Shown here: piece after piece, positions 43,928 to 53,768 of the stretch
How positions within the stretch are numbered: position 1 is the first letter of the stretch
How the letters are laid out: each line of letters opens with the position of its first letter
Origin: UBA11222 sp049323435
Lineage (GTDB): Bacteria > Pseudomonadota > Alphaproteobacteria > UBA11222
NCBI GenBank assembly: GCA_049323435.1
Contig: JBMOMX010000035.1
Coordinates: 1-64,000, forward strand
Reading direction: 5' to 3'
Length of the DNA: 64,000 nt
Notes under the pieces: generated by a model
Told to the model about the DNA's origin: nothing
Seen by the model: the letters and a program-made list of their open reading frames with translations, nothing else
Databases searched by the model: none
Program-made: the position numbers and the translations under genes

Positions 43928-45196
43928 TTAGGCCGGATCAAACATTATGTGCAGTTCCTTTAACCCGCGCAGAACGATGCTGGGTTCATGGTGCGGGTCG
44001 GGATGACCGGGCGCCAGGCGCAGATTTTTCATCCGTGTCAGGATGGTTCTGAACGCCAAATTCATTTCCTTGCGCGCCAGCATGGCCCCCAGGCAGTGAT
44101 GCGTGCCCTGGCCAAACGCCACATGGCGGGCCGCGTTTTCACGGCGCACGTCGAATTTTTCCGCCCCCTCGAATTGCGCCTCGTCACGATTGGCGCTGGC
44201 GAACATCAGCATCACCGCTGCGCCTTTGGGCATGAAGGTTCCGCCCAGCGTCGTGTCGCGGGTAGTAACCCGGAAAAGACCCTGCACCGGGCCGTCAAAG
44301 CGCAGCACTTCCTCGGTCAGGTTCTCCACCAGCGACATATCATCAAGCACCAGTTGCATTTGATCCGGGTGCTGAAGCAATAGCATCATTCCCTTGGACA
44401 GCGAGTTGGTAGTGGTTTCATTACCCGCCGCCAGCAACTGATTGAGCACGGACAATAGTTCCGCTGTGCTCATCGGCTCGCCATTTTCCATACGCGCGCG
44501 CACCAGATCGGAAATAATGTCATCGGTGGGATTGGCGCGTTTTTCCTCGATCACCCTGGCGAAATATAGCTGAAACTCCAGCATCAGTTTCGAGGCTGCA
44601 ATACGCTGTTCCTTGCTGGACACGCCGCTGATCTGCTGGGTCAGCGCATCCGACCATTGCTTGAAAATTCCGATATCGCTGCGCGGCACACCAAGCTGAT
44701 CGGCAATGATAATCATCGGCAGCGGCACGGTGAATTGCGACACGAACTCGCACTTGCCGTCTTTGATGAATTTGTCAATCAGCTCGTCGACCAGGTTCTG
44801 AATATAGGGTTCCAGCTGATTGACGCGCGCCTGGGAAAACACCTTGTTGATCGGGTTGCGATAGAATTTATGCTTGGGCGGATCCACCGTGATCAGTGTG
44901 GGCACAGAAGGATAGCCGCCATAATCTTCAAACCGGGTGCGCATTTCGGGCGGCGCCATTAAATCAATGACATCGCTGGAAAAAGTCGCGGTGTCCTTGA
45001 GCGCCTTCACAACATCCTCATAGCAGGTGACGGTAAAAAACCCGGCAACCGGGTCTTTATGAACCGGATCTTCTTCCCGCAGTTTTTTGTAGGTGTGATA
45101 CGGGCATTCGATCACATCCATATCGACCAGCGTGGTCTGCTCCAGTGGCTTTTGCGCAGCAATGCGGCCCTTTTCTTCAAGTTCCGTCCGGATCAT
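43928..45196 (-). CDS. Cytochrome P450, paralog 1
   Basis: 422 aa soluble bacterial P450. The heme-binding motif FGQGTHHCLG puts the axial thiolate at Cys368. The I-helix motif AAGNETTTN has Glu260-Thr261. The K-helix E-x-x-R is in EEVLRFDGP. It needs a ferredoxin and reductase, which are not adjacent. It shares its whole N-terminal region (LEEKGR..A.KP..Q.TLVDMDVI.CPYH.Y.KLR) with the P450 at 49235, so the two are paralogs. Likely hydroxylates a hydrophobic substrate; convergent with amidohydrolase 1, which may act on the same pathway. Confidence 0.93.
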   Translation of the reverse strand: MIRTELEEKGRIAAQKPLEQTTLVDMDVIECPYHTYKKLREEDPVHKDPVAGFFTVTCYEDVVKALKDTATFSSDVIDLMAPPEMRTRFEDYGGYPSVPTLITVDPPKHKFYRNPINKVFSQARVNQLEPYIQNLVDELIDKFIKDGKCEFVSQFTVPLPMIIIADQLGVPRSDIGIFKQWSDALTQQISGVSSKEQRIAASKLMLEFQLYFARVIEEKRANPTDDIISDLVRARMENGEPMSTAELLSVLNQLLAAGNETTTNSLSKGMMLLLQHPDQMQLVLDDMSLVENLTEEVLRFDGPVQGLFRVTTRDTTLGGTFMPKGAAVMLMFASANRDEAQFEGAEKFDVRRENAARHVAFGQGTHHCLGAMLARKEMNLAFRTILTRMKNLRLAPGHPDPHHEPSIVLRGLKELHIMFDPA

Positions 45197-45256
45197 GGCA
45201 AATTCCTCAGTTGGTTGCGGTCTGCAAATGACAGGCCTATCAGGCCCTCATCTACA

Positions 45257-45272
45257 ATATTATCAGTAATAT
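45257..45272. promoter_or_regulatory. ATATTA-TCAG-TAATAT inverted repeat
   Basis: 6-bp arms around a 4-base spacer, 61 bp upstream of the P450 1 start. Size and place fit a repressor operator of TetR type. AT-rich sequence makes chance plausible. Confidence 0.3.
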
Positions 45273-45477
45273 GGTTTATTTTTGGTCAAGAGGCAAATTG
45301 CTTGTAAGAGATTTACAAAAAAATGCCGTTGCGTCCCTTGCCTTCTGGCTGCCACGGCGGCAAGACAGGGGGTGAATGACAGGCGCGATAATTCAGGGCA
45401 CGCCCTGGAATAACAGGCATCCCGGTCCGTTACATACCCAGATCAACTGGCCGTGTTTTCTCCGGCCAGCCTGATTG

Positions 45478-46104
45478 TTAGTCCGGTTTTTTTGCCTTTA
45501 GCGGCAGCAGCCGGAACAGGCTTTCCTGATCAGGCAGGCCAGTGACATTAATTCCATTCTTCTTTTGGAATTCGCTCAGGGCCGCATGCATGGCCTTACT
45601 GTAATTGCCATCAATTGATCCCTTGTAAAACCCCTGATCCGACAGGCTCTGTTGCACCCTTTGCAATGTTTCACGATAAATGGGAACGCCCTTTTCCTTA
45701 TTGCCAGCCAGTAATTTGTCACTACGGGCGATAATGCGCTGCGGGTGAAGCGCCTGGATCATATTATTTACAGCAATTTCAAATCGGTCCTCGGGATAAG
45801 ATGCGCAGTAACGCTCCAGCAGCGCCAGCAGCAGATCGGTTGTCTGCCAGGGCGTCAGATCGAAAGTATCCGGGCTATTCTTGTTTGCGGCGGACAAATA
45901 TCCATCCACCCAGCCGGCGAACAGATCTGCGGCCTTGGCGTTTCCCGCCTTGCGGGAATCGGTAAAGGCCTTGCATGGCGCACCGCCGCCGCCATCAATG
46001 GCATAGGCCCCATTACTATCGGCGGCTTTTGCGCGGTCCACCGGCAATGCAGGGCTCCATGCCAGGCCAAACACAAGAAGCGCCAATATCCTATGCGCCC
46101 GCAT
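45478..46104 (-). CDS. Exported protein with peptidoglycan-binding-like domain
   Basis: 208 aa from ATG 46104 (AGGA upstream); an ATG at 46155 would add residues that weaken the signal peptide. The start MRAHRILALLVFGLAWSPALP is a signal sequence. Residues ~30-130 form a small helical domain with two Cys (APCKAFTDSR; ERYCASYPEDRF), reminiscent of HdeA/Rap1a-type periplasmic proteins. Residues ~140-205 (ETLQRVQQSLSDQGFYKGSIDGNYSKAMHAALSEFQKKNGINVTGLPDQESLFRL) form a PG_binding_1-like domain. Function unknown. Confidence 0.75.
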   Translation of the reverse strand: MRAHRILALLVFGLAWSPALPVDRAKAADSNGAYAIDGGGGAPCKAFTDSRKAGNAKAADLFAGWVDGYLSAANKNSPDTFDLTPWQTTDLLLALLERYCASYPEDRFEIAVNNMIQALHPQRIIARSDKLLAGNKEKGVPIYRETLQRVQQSLSDQGFYKGSIDGNYSKAMHAALSEFQKKNGINVTGLPDQESLFRLLPLKAKKPD

Positions 46105-46193
46105 GGCGAATATTCCTATTTCTGATTTGAATAATAAAAACCACCGGCGCATCATTATGGCGCGCCGGCGGTTGCTAACGTAAGTGGTGCGCT

Positions 46194-47672
46194 TTAGCCG
46201 GCGCGAACCAGCTGCCCGCGTCCCGTCCTCAGACCAAGGATCCCCGCCAGTCCCGTGCCCAGAAGCAGCAGCATGCCGGGCTCAGGCACAGCGGCGCCAT
46301 CATCATCCACAAGGATGGCCGTCATCGTCAGGGACAGGGCGCCGCCAGTGAAGTCGAGGAAAGTTGGGAACGCCGTGGCGAAGCCCGCATCCGCAACGTC
46401 AAGTAGTGGCAATATCCCCATCAGATCAAATGTGGTGACATCATCATCGGGGTCGAAGGAGTAGGATTCACCCGGTAGAATGGTGGCCACGACAATCCCA
46501 TCAACAATGATGTCGAAGGGCCCGGTAAAGCCGGTCAAGGGCGCCATCACTTCGAGGAACTCGGCCCCGGGACCGGTCAGCGCATAGGTGAAGCCTTCCG
46601 CAAATGGCGGGTCATACCACAGACGGGGTTGTGGCGCGGGGAACTCAAACTGCCCGGGTGCGGGAACGAATGGCAGTACAGGATTGTCTTCCGTCTCGCC
46701 CGGGGCAACACCACCGACGCCGCCAAAGGCAAAGATAAAGGTCGCGGGCGTGCCGTCAGGGTTGCCTTCGACAGGATCGCCCACGGCAGCAGATGTAAAC
46801 CCATCGCCGCCGCCGCCGCCAGGGTTGCTTTGCCCCAATGAATACAGATTGACACCAAGCCCGGCCAGCGCGGCAAGGGCGCTGGCCTCGCTTTCGCGCG
46901 AGCCGTAGAAGATGTTGAAGGTGCGGCTTTCCCCGGAGGCAAGATCACCAAAGGCAAAATCAAACAGAGAGCCATGGTCGTCCGGCCCCAGGTCGATAAA
47001 GTCGACGTTTTCCGACGAGGACCCAAAGTCACCTGTCGTGCTCGGACCCGTGAGCGGGTCGCCACTGGCGAAGCCATCATTGCTGGCATACAACACATTG
47101 CCGCCATTGGCCACCAGATTGTCCTCCACGCCCTGATGGGTGACAAATTCATTGAAAGCAGTGGGCGGCACATCCCAATCCATTACCCGCCGGTAGATGA
47201 CATTATTCGCTGTCAGATCGCCAGTATTCCGGATCGTGACATTGACCTGGAAAATATCGGCCTGCAGCGAGGGGCCAAACAGATGCGTGACCTCGATCGG
47301 GGCGCCGGATAGCCTTACCAGGGAGCTGGCGGTGTTGGCGGTTGCACCGAATGTGCCGCCGGTCAGGCCGCCAAAACCCGCAGCCTGATTAGCGAAACCT
47401 GAGGTGGTAATGCTGTCATAGGTGGTCGCAACACCCCAGCCTTCGCAGAAACAACCCGGAGAAATGGCATCGCCAATCGGGTTGCGGTAAACACCGTAGG
47501 TCATGAACCCGCCCGGACCGTTATCGGAAAAGTTCAGCTCGGCTGTATCGTTCACCCCTAGCGAAGTCGCGCCATAGGTGATGACCGCGCCAGCATAGGC
47601 CGGGCCATTTGCTAGAAATAATGCCATCGGCGCTGTCGCGGCGGTGGCCAATAATGCTCGTCTTAAGCTCAT
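46194..47672 (-). CDS. PEP-CTERM exported protein
   Basis: 492 aa from ATG 47672, which has AGGAG 7 bases upstream. A signal peptide (MSLRRALLATAATAPMALFLANGPAYA) is followed by a long Gly/Asp-rich, Cys-poor region containing beta-sandwich-like segments, then a PEP-CTERM tail: VPEPGMLLLLGTGLAGILGLRTGRG. The protein has no catalytic motif I recognise. It is the second exosortase target in the window and probably ends up in the cell surface or exopolysaccharide layer. Confidence 0.85.
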   Translation of the reverse strand: MSLRRALLATAATAPMALFLANGPAYAGAVITYGATSLGVNDTAELNFSDNGPGGFMTYGVYRNPIGDAISPGCFCEGWGVATTYDSITTSGFANQAAGFGGLTGGTFGATANTASSLVRLSGAPIEVTHLFGPSLQADIFQVNVTIRNTGDLTANNVIYRRVMDWDVPPTAFNEFVTHQGVEDNLVANGGNVLYASNDGFASGDPLTGPSTTGDFGSSSENVDFIDLGPDDHGSLFDFAFGDLASGESRTFNIFYGSRESEASALAALAGLGVNLYSLGQSNPGGGGGDGFTSAAVGDPVEGNPDGTPATFIFAFGGVGGVAPGETEDNPVLPFVPAPGQFEFPAPQPRLWYDPPFAEGFTYALTGPGAEFLEVMAPLTGFTGPFDIIVDGIVVATILPGESYSFDPDDDVTTFDLMGILPLLDVADAGFATAFPTFLDFTGGALSLTMTAILVDDDGAAVPEPGMLLLLGTGLAGILGLRTGRGQLVRAG

Positions 47673-47917
47673 GATATTTCTCCTATTAATAGTTAAGGAC
47701 GTCCCAAAATGCGGAAGCCAAAGTTTTGATCTGCTTACTTCACCCAAATGCTTGCGGGTATATTCAAATACTAAGCAATGCCCATGCTAATTATGGGTTT
47801 ATTAATGGTCAATAATTTGTCTATTCAAAATTTGTGACGGCCATCACAAAGCGGGTGGATTTTTCCCTGCGTGAGACCGCTCTTGCCTTATGGCGCAACA
47901 GACAGCAAGATTACCCC

Positions 47918-48265
47918 GTGAGCGACACCATACCCATACAGATGGCCCGCGTGCAGCGGGCCCCCGAAAAGGTCTTTTTCGACCGGCAGGAACTGCTGGT
48001 AATTCTGCATCTTTATGGCCGCATGGTGCAGGCGGGCGAATGGCGCGATTATGCGATTGACGGGTTAAGGGATCGGGCGATTTTCTCGGCCTTCCGGCGC
48101 GCAAGTGAAATGCCGGCCTATTGCATCGTCAAACAGCCCGCGCTGGCCGGGCGTCAGGGCCAGTACGCCATTACCGGCAGCGGCGGCCAAATTCTGAAGC
48201 GCGGCCGTGAATTGCCCCAGGTGCTGCGAGTGCTGGAACGCAAACTGTTGAAGCTGGTGGAATAA
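47918..48265 (+). CDS. DUF2794 domain protein
   Basis: 115 aa with a GTG start chosen at 47918 (VSDTIPIQMARVQ); the frame extends upstream to 47834 with unlikely sequence. The core VFFDRQELLVILHLYGRMVQAGEWRDYAIDGLRDRAIFSAFRRASEMPAYCIVKQPALAGRQGQYAITGSGGQILKRGRELPQVLRVLERKL matches the alphaproteobacterial DUF2794 family. Function unknown. It converges with the Bax inhibitor gene across a shared hairpin. Confidence 0.83.
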   Translation: MSDTIPIQMARVQRAPEKVFFDRQELLVILHLYGRMVQAGEWRDYAIDGLRDRAIFSAFRRASEMPAYCIVKQPALAGRQGQYAITGSGGQILKRGRELPQVLRVLERKLLKLVE

Positions 48266-48295
48266 AAAACCCCGCAGCTTAAGCAAGCTGCGGGG
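48262..48295 (-). terminator. Rho-independent terminator of the Bax inhibitor-1 gene
   Basis: An 11-bp GC-rich stem (48270-48280 with 48285-48295, AAGC loop) is followed on the minus strand by TTTTTTATT. It terminates the minus-strand gene, and the same stem may help end the convergent DUF2794 gene. Confidence 0.85.
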
Positions 48296-48317
48296 CTTGA
48301 TTGTCTCAGGCCGCAAC

Positions 48318-49037
48318 CTATTCGCGGTTGCCGCCAAACAGGCGCAGCATCATCAGGAACAGGTTGAGGAAATCCAGATACAGCGTCAGCGCGCCCATGA
48401 TCGACTTTTTGCCGGCGATCTCATGGCCATCGTCTTCAAGGTAGATTTCCTTGATTTTCTGCGTGTCATAGGCGGTCAGGCCGGTGAACACCAGCACGCC
48501 GATCACCGAAATGGCGAAGTCCAGCGCCGAAGAAGCCAGGAAAATATTCACCACCGATGCGATGATAATACCGATCAGCCCCATAAACAGGAACGAGCCA
48601 AAGCCGGTCAAATCCCGCTTGGTGGTATAGCCATACAGGCTGACCGCGCCGAACATGCCCGCCGTGATAAAGAATACGCGGGTAATGCTGACCCCGGAAT
48701 AGACATAGAAAATGCCCGACAGCGACAGGCCAACCAGCCCGGCATAGACCCAGAACCAGGTTTGCGCGGAACTGAAGCTCATCGCATGAATGCGGGCGCT
48801 GAGATAGAGGACAACGCCCAGCGGCGCCAGCATCACCACCCAGATCAGCGGCGATCCAGCGATGGCGGAATAGATATCGGTGCGATAACCAAGATAAGCG
48901 ATGATGCCGGTCAGCGCCAAACCCGACGCCATATAATTATAGACCCGCAGCATATATTCGCGCAGGCCCTGATCGATGACCTGCGCACGCGCGCCAGTGC
49001 CGCCGAGGGCCGTCATATTCCGATCAAAATCAGCCAT
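48318..49037 (-). CDS. Bax inhibitor-1 / YccA family membrane protein
   Basis: 239 aa with about seven hydrophobic helices (from YMASGLALTGIIAYLGYRTDIYSAI to LYLDFLNLFLMMLRLFGGNRE). The family signature is FITAGMFGAVSLYGYTTKRDLTGFGSFLFMGLIGIIIASVVNIF, with the pore region ending TAYDTQKIKEIY. Bacterial members bind YccA-type FtsH targets or leak calcium/protons. Its own terminator lies just downstream. Confidence 0.92.
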   Translation of the reverse strand: MADFDRNMTALGGTGARAQVIDQGLREYMLRVYNYMASGLALTGIIAYLGYRTDIYSAIAGSPLIWVVMLAPLGVVLYLSARIHAMSFSSAQTWFWVYAGLVGLSLSGIFYVYSGVSITRVFFITAGMFGAVSLYGYTTKRDLTGFGSFLFMGLIGIIIASVVNIFLASSALDFAISVIGVLVFTGLTAYDTQKIKEIYLEDDGHEIAGKKSIMGALTLYLDFLNLFLMMLRLFGGNRE

Positions 49038-49234
49038 GTGAGTCCAGTTCTCCCTGTAAGAATGCTTGCGCTATATATCGGTCATATATGGGCAAAGTTC
49101 AAGCCATAGCCGTTAAACCGCCGCTTGCAGCAATAAAAGTGTCACTGTAGCTGTTGATTAGTTGCTTTTTTACTATTGATATATTACATATTAACCCGCA
49201 CGCACCATCCGCCAAAGATAGATATGAGGGTTAA

Positions 49235-50485
49235 ATGTCAATTCTGGAAGAAAAGGGCCGCGCCGCCGCCGCCAAGCCGGTTGATCAGATCACACTGGTG
49301 GATATGGATGTGATTGGCTGCCCCTATCACGCCTATCAGAAGCTGCGCCAAGAGGCGCCGGTATTCAAGGATCCGGCGGGTTTTTTCGTCGTGACCCGCT
49401 ATGACGATATTTATATGGCGCTGAAGGACACGGCGACATTCTCCAGCGATTCGCTGGTGCCGCGCGAGGAATATGTCCGCCCCGTGCAGTATGGCGGCCT
49501 GCCGATGACGGACACCATGATCACCTCCGATCCGCCCCGGCACCGTTTTCTGCGCGGCCCGCTGAACAAGCTGTTTTCGCTTTCGCGCGTCAATCAGATG
49601 GAAGCCTATGTGCAGCAGATTGTGGATGAGCTGATCGACAGCTTCATCGACAAGGGCGAATGCGATTTCGTCAAAGACTATACCATACCGCTGCCGATGA
49701 TTGTCATCGCCGATCAGCTGGGCGTGACACGCGATGACCTGCCGAGCTTTTCACGCTGGTCGGACGCTTTTGCTTCGCTGGTCAGCGGTTTTGCAACCGA
49801 GGATGACAAGATTTTTGCGGCGAAACAGATTGTCGAGATGCAGCAATATTTCCTCAAGGTCATTCCGGTAAAACGCCAGAACCCGACCAATGACGTGATC
49901 TCCGATCTGGTACAGGCCAAAATGGAAGATGGCGAACCGATGAAGGATGTGGATATTCTTTCCAGCATCCATCTGCTGCTGACGGCGGGGAATGAGACCA
50001 CGACCAATTCCATGTCGCTGGCCATGCGGGCGCTGATCGAAAATCCGGCGCAGATGCAGGCGCTGCGCGATGATCCGTCGCTGGTCACCAATTTTGTCGA
50101 GGAATCGCTGCGTTTTGACGGGCCGGTACAGGGGCTGATGCGCCGCGCCACCTGCGATACCCAAATCGCCGGGGTAAAAATTCCCAAGGATTCGCTAGTG
50201 AATCTGCGCTTCGGCAGCGGCAATCGCGACGCAGCCAAATATACCAAACCCGATGAGCTCAATGTCTGCCGTAAGGACAGCACCGTGCATCTGGCTTTCG
50301 GCCAGGGTACGCATACCTGCCTGGGCGCCAGCCTGGCGCGCAAGGAAATTGATCTGACCTTCCGCACCATTCTGCGCCGGATGAAAAATATCCGCTTCCG
50401 CGATCCGGGGGTGGAAATGGTCTATGAACGCAATATAGCGCTGCGTACCATGAAAAATCTGCATATCAAGTTCGACAAGGCGTAA
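49235..50485 (+). CDS. Cytochrome P450, paralog 2
   Basis: 416 aa; GAGGG precedes the ATG. Heme motif FGQGTHTCLG with Cys362; I-helix AGNETTTN with Glu254; EESLRFDGPVQGL holds the K-helix ExxR. It is clearly homologous end to end with the P450 at 43928-45196, including a near-identical N-terminus. Redox partners are not in the window. A toxin-antitoxin pair follows on the other strand. Confidence 0.93.
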   Translation: MSILEEKGRAAAAKPVDQITLVDMDVIGCPYHAYQKLRQEAPVFKDPAGFFVVTRYDDIYMALKDTATFSSDSLVPREEYVRPVQYGGLPMTDTMITSDPPRHRFLRGPLNKLFSLSRVNQMEAYVQQIVDELIDSFIDKGECDFVKDYTIPLPMIVIADQLGVTRDDLPSFSRWSDAFASLVSGFATEDDKIFAAKQIVEMQQYFLKVIPVKRQNPTNDVISDLVQAKMEDGEPMKDVDILSSIHLLLTAGNETTTNSMSLAMRALIENPAQMQALRDDPSLVTNFVEESLRFDGPVQGLMRRATCDTQIAGVKIPKDSLVNLRFGSGNRDAAKYTKPDELNVCRKDSTVHLAFGQGTHTCLGASLARKEIDLTFRTILRRMKNIRFRDPGVEMVYERNIALRTMKNLHIKFDKA

Positions 50486-50490
50486 TCGGT

Positions 50491-50904
50491 TCACATGCCC
50501 AGCAGGGTGACGCCGGCAGCGTCACCCGCCGCGCGCAATTCCTTATCGAGCGACGCCAGCGGCAGGCGCAGCCGCAGCGCCAGCTCCAGATAGGCGGCAT
50601 CGTATAGGGTGAGACGGTGCTGTTCGGCGAGGCTTAGGGTCGTTGACCAGGCGAAATTATCCGTATCAGGATCAGTTGTAATGTTGAGCAGTGCAAGCCC
50701 CCTGAGCGCGGTGTCGCGGGTTGCAGCATCTATGCGCCCACGCCGGACAGACATCTGCAACCCGTTGGCAATCTCCAGTCGCCAGATGGCTGGCACGAAA
50801 GCCTGTTCGTCAATGAGACGGTCCAGGATTTTCTGAACCGGCAAAGTTCTCTCCTCAGTAAAAATCCAGGCAAGAGTAACCGATGCGTCCACGACAAGCG
50901 TCAC
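50491..50904 (-). CDS. vapC: PIN-domain toxin, VapC-like
   Basis: 137 aa. MTLVVDASVTLAWIFTEE opens the PIN fold with the first acidic residue. Further acidic positions come in LEIANGL and LYDAAYLELALRLRLPLASLDKELR (D-x-x-Y/x-E type ends). VapC toxins are small RNases that cut tRNA or rRNA. The ATG overlaps the antitoxin stop by ATGA, giving a typical antitoxin-first operon. Confidence 0.9.
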   Translation of the reverse strand: MTLVVDASVTLAWIFTEERTLPVQKILDRLIDEQAFVPAIWRLEIANGLQMSVRRGRIDAATRDTALRGLALLNITTDPDTDNFAWSTTLSLAEQHRLTLYDAAYLELALRLRLPLASLDKELRAAGDAAGVTLLGM

Positions 50905-51176
50905 TTACGCCCCTCGTCGCGATAGGCTTTCCACTCTTCCCAGTTAAAGCCACCCTCTAGCTTGACGGCATTCCTGCGCAATCCTTCTACTGCGGCGCGC
51001 GCGCGGACACGGTCGGCGGCCTGCCGCGCTTTTTCCCGGTCGAACACCGACTCCGCCGACACCAGCCGTGCCACCGGCTTGCCGCGCCTTGTGATCAGGA
51101 CTTCCTCGCCCGCCTCAACCCAATCCAGCAATGTGCCAAGCTTGTTCTTGGCCTCAAAGGCCCCAACTTCCCGCAT
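50901..51176 (-). CDS. vapB: Phd/YefM-type antitoxin
   Basis: 91 aa. MREVGAFEAKNKLGTLLDWVEAGEEVLITRRGKPVARLVS is the Phd/YefM N-terminal fold (DNA binding and dimerisation); the charged C-terminal half would wrap the toxin. It is ATGA-coupled to the PIN toxin. ATG 51176 is preceded by an AT-rich promoter region containing an inverted AGCTAGCTT sequence near 51197-51217 that could be its own operator. Confidence 0.88.
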   Translation of the reverse strand: MREVGAFEAKNKLGTLLDWVEAGEEVLITRRGKPVARLVSAESVFDREKARQAADRVRARAAVEGLRRNAVKLEGGFNWEEWKAYRDEGRK

Positions 51177-51242
51177 GAACCCATCTCCTCTAATAAGCTA
51201 GCTTACAGTCTAGCTTATTTAATCCAATGGAAAAAGTCAAAC

Positions 51243-53768
51243 TCAACCGGTGCGCAGTACACCCGCCGCTTTTTGTCCCAGCACCCGCCAGGTCATGGCC
51301 AGCCCTAGAAAGATGGTCACAGACACCGTGGCCAGCAGGGTAATCACCAGCGTGCCGGGCAAAAACTCAAAATCCGCATGCATCAGAAAGGTGACGGTCA
51401 TATAGGCAGCGGCCGTGCCGATCAGGCCGGCAAGGCCTGCGGCGCACAGACCCAGCAGGGCATATTCCGCGCCATAGGCCAGCACCACCCGGGCCCGTGA
51501 CGCACCCATGACTTTAAGCAGCACCGCGTCATAGACGCGCTGCCCATGCCCCGCCGCCAGCGCGCCTGCCAGAACCAGCATGCCGGTCACCAGCGTAACA
51601 GCGCCGGCCGCGCGCACGGCCATTGCCAGATTGTTCAGCAATCCGCTTACCGTTTCCAGGGTTTCGCGCACCCGCACCACGGACACGCCGGGGAAACGAT
51701 CCGTCACTGCAATATGCAAGGGCGTTTCAGCCTTTTCAGTAGCGCGCGCGGTCGCCAGATAACTGTGCGGGGCGCTGGAAATCAGACCCGGCGAAAATAT
51801 GAGCGCAAAATTCACCCCCATGGTGGACCAGTCGATGCTGCGCAGATTGGCGATACGCGCCTCAATATCACGGCCCAGCACGTTGACCGTCATCGTGTCG
51901 CCAATCGCCAACCCCATATCCGCGGCCAGCCGCGCATCGAGCGATAAAAGCGGCGGCCCGTCATATCCAGGCGGCCACCATTCGCCTGTTGCAATGACGC
52001 TGTCTTCGGGCGGCATTGCTGCAAAGCTCAGATTGCGGTCCCCGCGCAGCGCCCAGCGCGCTTCGGGCGGAACGGAATCGACGGTGGCGGGCCTTTCCTT
52101 GATGCGCACAATCCGGCCGCGAAGGGTTGGCATGCTCTCCACATCCCAAACGCCGCCCACCCCATAGGCCAGTTTGCGAAACGCCTCAATATCCGTAGAC
52201 TGAATATCCAGAAAGAAAAATGCGGGCGCGTCATTTGCCGTCCGCTGCGTCACCTGGCGGTTGATATTTCCCTCCACCATTGCAATCGTCACCAGCAGCG
52301 AAAGCCCAAGCCCCAGCGACAATAACACTGCCGGCGCGGGACTGCCCGGGCGGTGCAGATTGGCCAGCGCCAGACGCAGTTCCGGCCGCGGCGGCGCGGG
52401 CATGCGGCGCGCCAGCGCCATGACCGCAGCCCCAAGCACGCGCAACAAGGCAAAGCTCGCGCCAATGCCGGTGACGAACCAGAATGCAAATCGCGCATCG
52501 CCGGCAATCAGAAAGGCCAACCCCGCCAGCAGGCCAAGCAGCAGCGCAATCCCTGCAACATAGATGGGCCGCGGCCAGCGGCGGGCGGGCGCCACAATAT
52601 CGCGGAACAGCCCGGCCGCCGAAATTTCCCGCGCCCGCGCCAGCGGCCAGATGGCGAACAGCACGGCCGTGATCATCCCGAAGGTGCTGGCATAGAGCAG
52701 CGGCAGCGGATAGACCGCAAAATGCGCAGGCACAGGCAGCATATCCGCCAATATCGTCCCCAGTAAAAACGGGATTGCCGCACCGAAGCCCAACCCGATG
52801 GCGATCCCGAGACAGGCGAGCAGAATAATCTGGATCAGATAGATGCGAAAAATCAGGCCGCCTTCCGCGCCAAGGCATTTCAGCGTGGCGATAGCCGCGC
52901 GCTTGCGCTGTAAATATCCGTGCACGGCATTGCCCGCGCCAACACCGCCCACCACCAGCGCCGTCAATCCGGTCAGGGTTAAAAACATCGCCATCTGATC
53001 CAGAAACTGCCGGGTGCTGGGCGCGCTATTGTCACGGTCACGCACCCGCCAGGCGGCGTCCGGAAATTGCGCGCTCAACCGCTCCAGCCAGATTTTAAGC
53101 TCCGTTTCCGGATGCAGCTTGATGCGGTAATGGCGCACTTGCAGGCTGCCGGGCTGCACAAGCCGTGTAACGTCCAGGGCGCCGGATGCGATCATGACCC
53201 GGGGCCCAAGCGCCAATCCGCCGGATGCGCGGTCCGGCTCACGCACAATAATGCCGCGCACCTGAAAATCATGCGCGCCAATACGCAGCAATGTGCCGGT
53301 GCGGGCATTCAGCCGTTCCGCCAGCGGGGCTTCGATGACCGCGCCCCAGACTCCATCCCGCTGTGACAGCGCGCCATGCAGTTCCACATTCTCACGCAGG
53401 ACCATCGCGCCAAACAGCGGATAGGCGGCGTCCACCGCCTTCAACTCGATCAGGGTGCGCACATTATTGGCGTGGCTTTTCACCATGGCGCGCATATCGC
53501 GGCTTAATGACACCGCGCCGCTGGCCTGCATATGCGCAAGTTCTGCGGCATTGGCGTCACGATAATTCAGTTCCAGCGCCACATCGCCGCCCAGAATGGC
53601 CTGCCCCTCGGCTTGCATACCCCCCATTATCGCCGCACCCAGCGACCCCGCCCCCGCAATCGCCGCCACCCCGACAGCCAGACAGGCCAGAAATATATAA
53701 AATCCATGCAGCCCCCCGCGCAGCTCACGCAGCGCAAAACGCAGGGATAGAGGTAAGGCCAGACTCAA
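51243..53768 (-). CDS. ABC transporter permease, FtsX/YbbP-like
   Basis: 841 aa. No ATG lies near the start of the recognisable sequence, so I infer TTG 53768, which overlaps the ATPase stop as TTGA and would couple translation. Two FtsX-type membrane/periplasmic halves are visible (FALRELRGGLHGFYIFLACLAVGVAAIAGAGSLGAAIMGGM; ...VTLVTGMLVLAGALAAGHGQRVYDAVLLKVMGASRARVVLAYGAEYALLG). The arrangement with an ATPase and a divergent TesA-type esterase matches the ybbA-ybbP-tesA neighbourhood of other bacteria. Substrate unknown, probably a lipid or lipoprotein. Confidence 0.85.
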   Translation of the reverse strand: MSLALPLSLRFALRELRGGLHGFYIFLACLAVGVAAIAGAGSLGAAIMGGMQAEGQAILGGDVALELNYRDANAAELAHMQASGAVSLSRDMRAMVKSHANNVRTLIELKAVDAAYPLFGAMVLRENVELHGALSQRDGVWGAVIEAPLAERLNARTGTLLRIGAHDFQVRGIIVREPDRASGGLALGPRVMIASGALDVTRLVQPGSLQVRHYRIKLHPETELKIWLERLSAQFPDAAWRVRDRDNSAPSTRQFLDQMAMFLTLTGLTALVVGGVGAGNAVHGYLQRKRAAIATLKCLGAEGGLIFRIYLIQIILLACLGIAIGLGFGAAIPFLLGTILADMLPVPAHFAVYPLPLLYASTFGMITAVLFAIWPLARAREISAAGLFRDIVAPARRWPRPIYVAGIALLLGLLAGLAFLIAGDARFAFWFVTGIGASFALLRVLGAAVMALARRMPAPPRPELRLALANLHRPGSPAPAVLLSLGLGLSLLVTIAMVEGNINRQVTQRTANDAPAFFFLDIQSTDIEAFRKLAYGVGGVWDVESMPTLRGRIVRIKERPATVDSVPPEARWALRGDRNLSFAAMPPEDSVIATGEWWPPGYDGPPLLSLDARLAADMGLAIGDTMTVNVLGRDIEARIANLRSIDWSTMGVNFALIFSPGLISSAPHSYLATARATEKAETPLHIAVTDRFPGVSVVRVRETLETVSGLLNNLAMAVRAAGAVTLVTGMLVLAGALAAGHGQRVYDAVLLKVMGASRARVVLAYGAEYALLGLCAAGLAGLIGTAAAYMTVTFLMHADFEFLPGTLVITLLATVSVTIFLGLAMTWRVLGQKAAGVLRTG

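Noticed and set aside
45440..45477. CTGGCCG/CGGCCAG stem as a terminator of the peptidoglycan-binding-like gene
   Set aside because: Only 7 bp with a long loop and no T-run on the minus strand; not strong enough to annotate.
49180..49234. Operator for P450 paralog 2 similar to that of paralog 1
   Set aside because: The region is AT-rich but I could not find an inverted repeat matching the ATATTA-TAATAT element.
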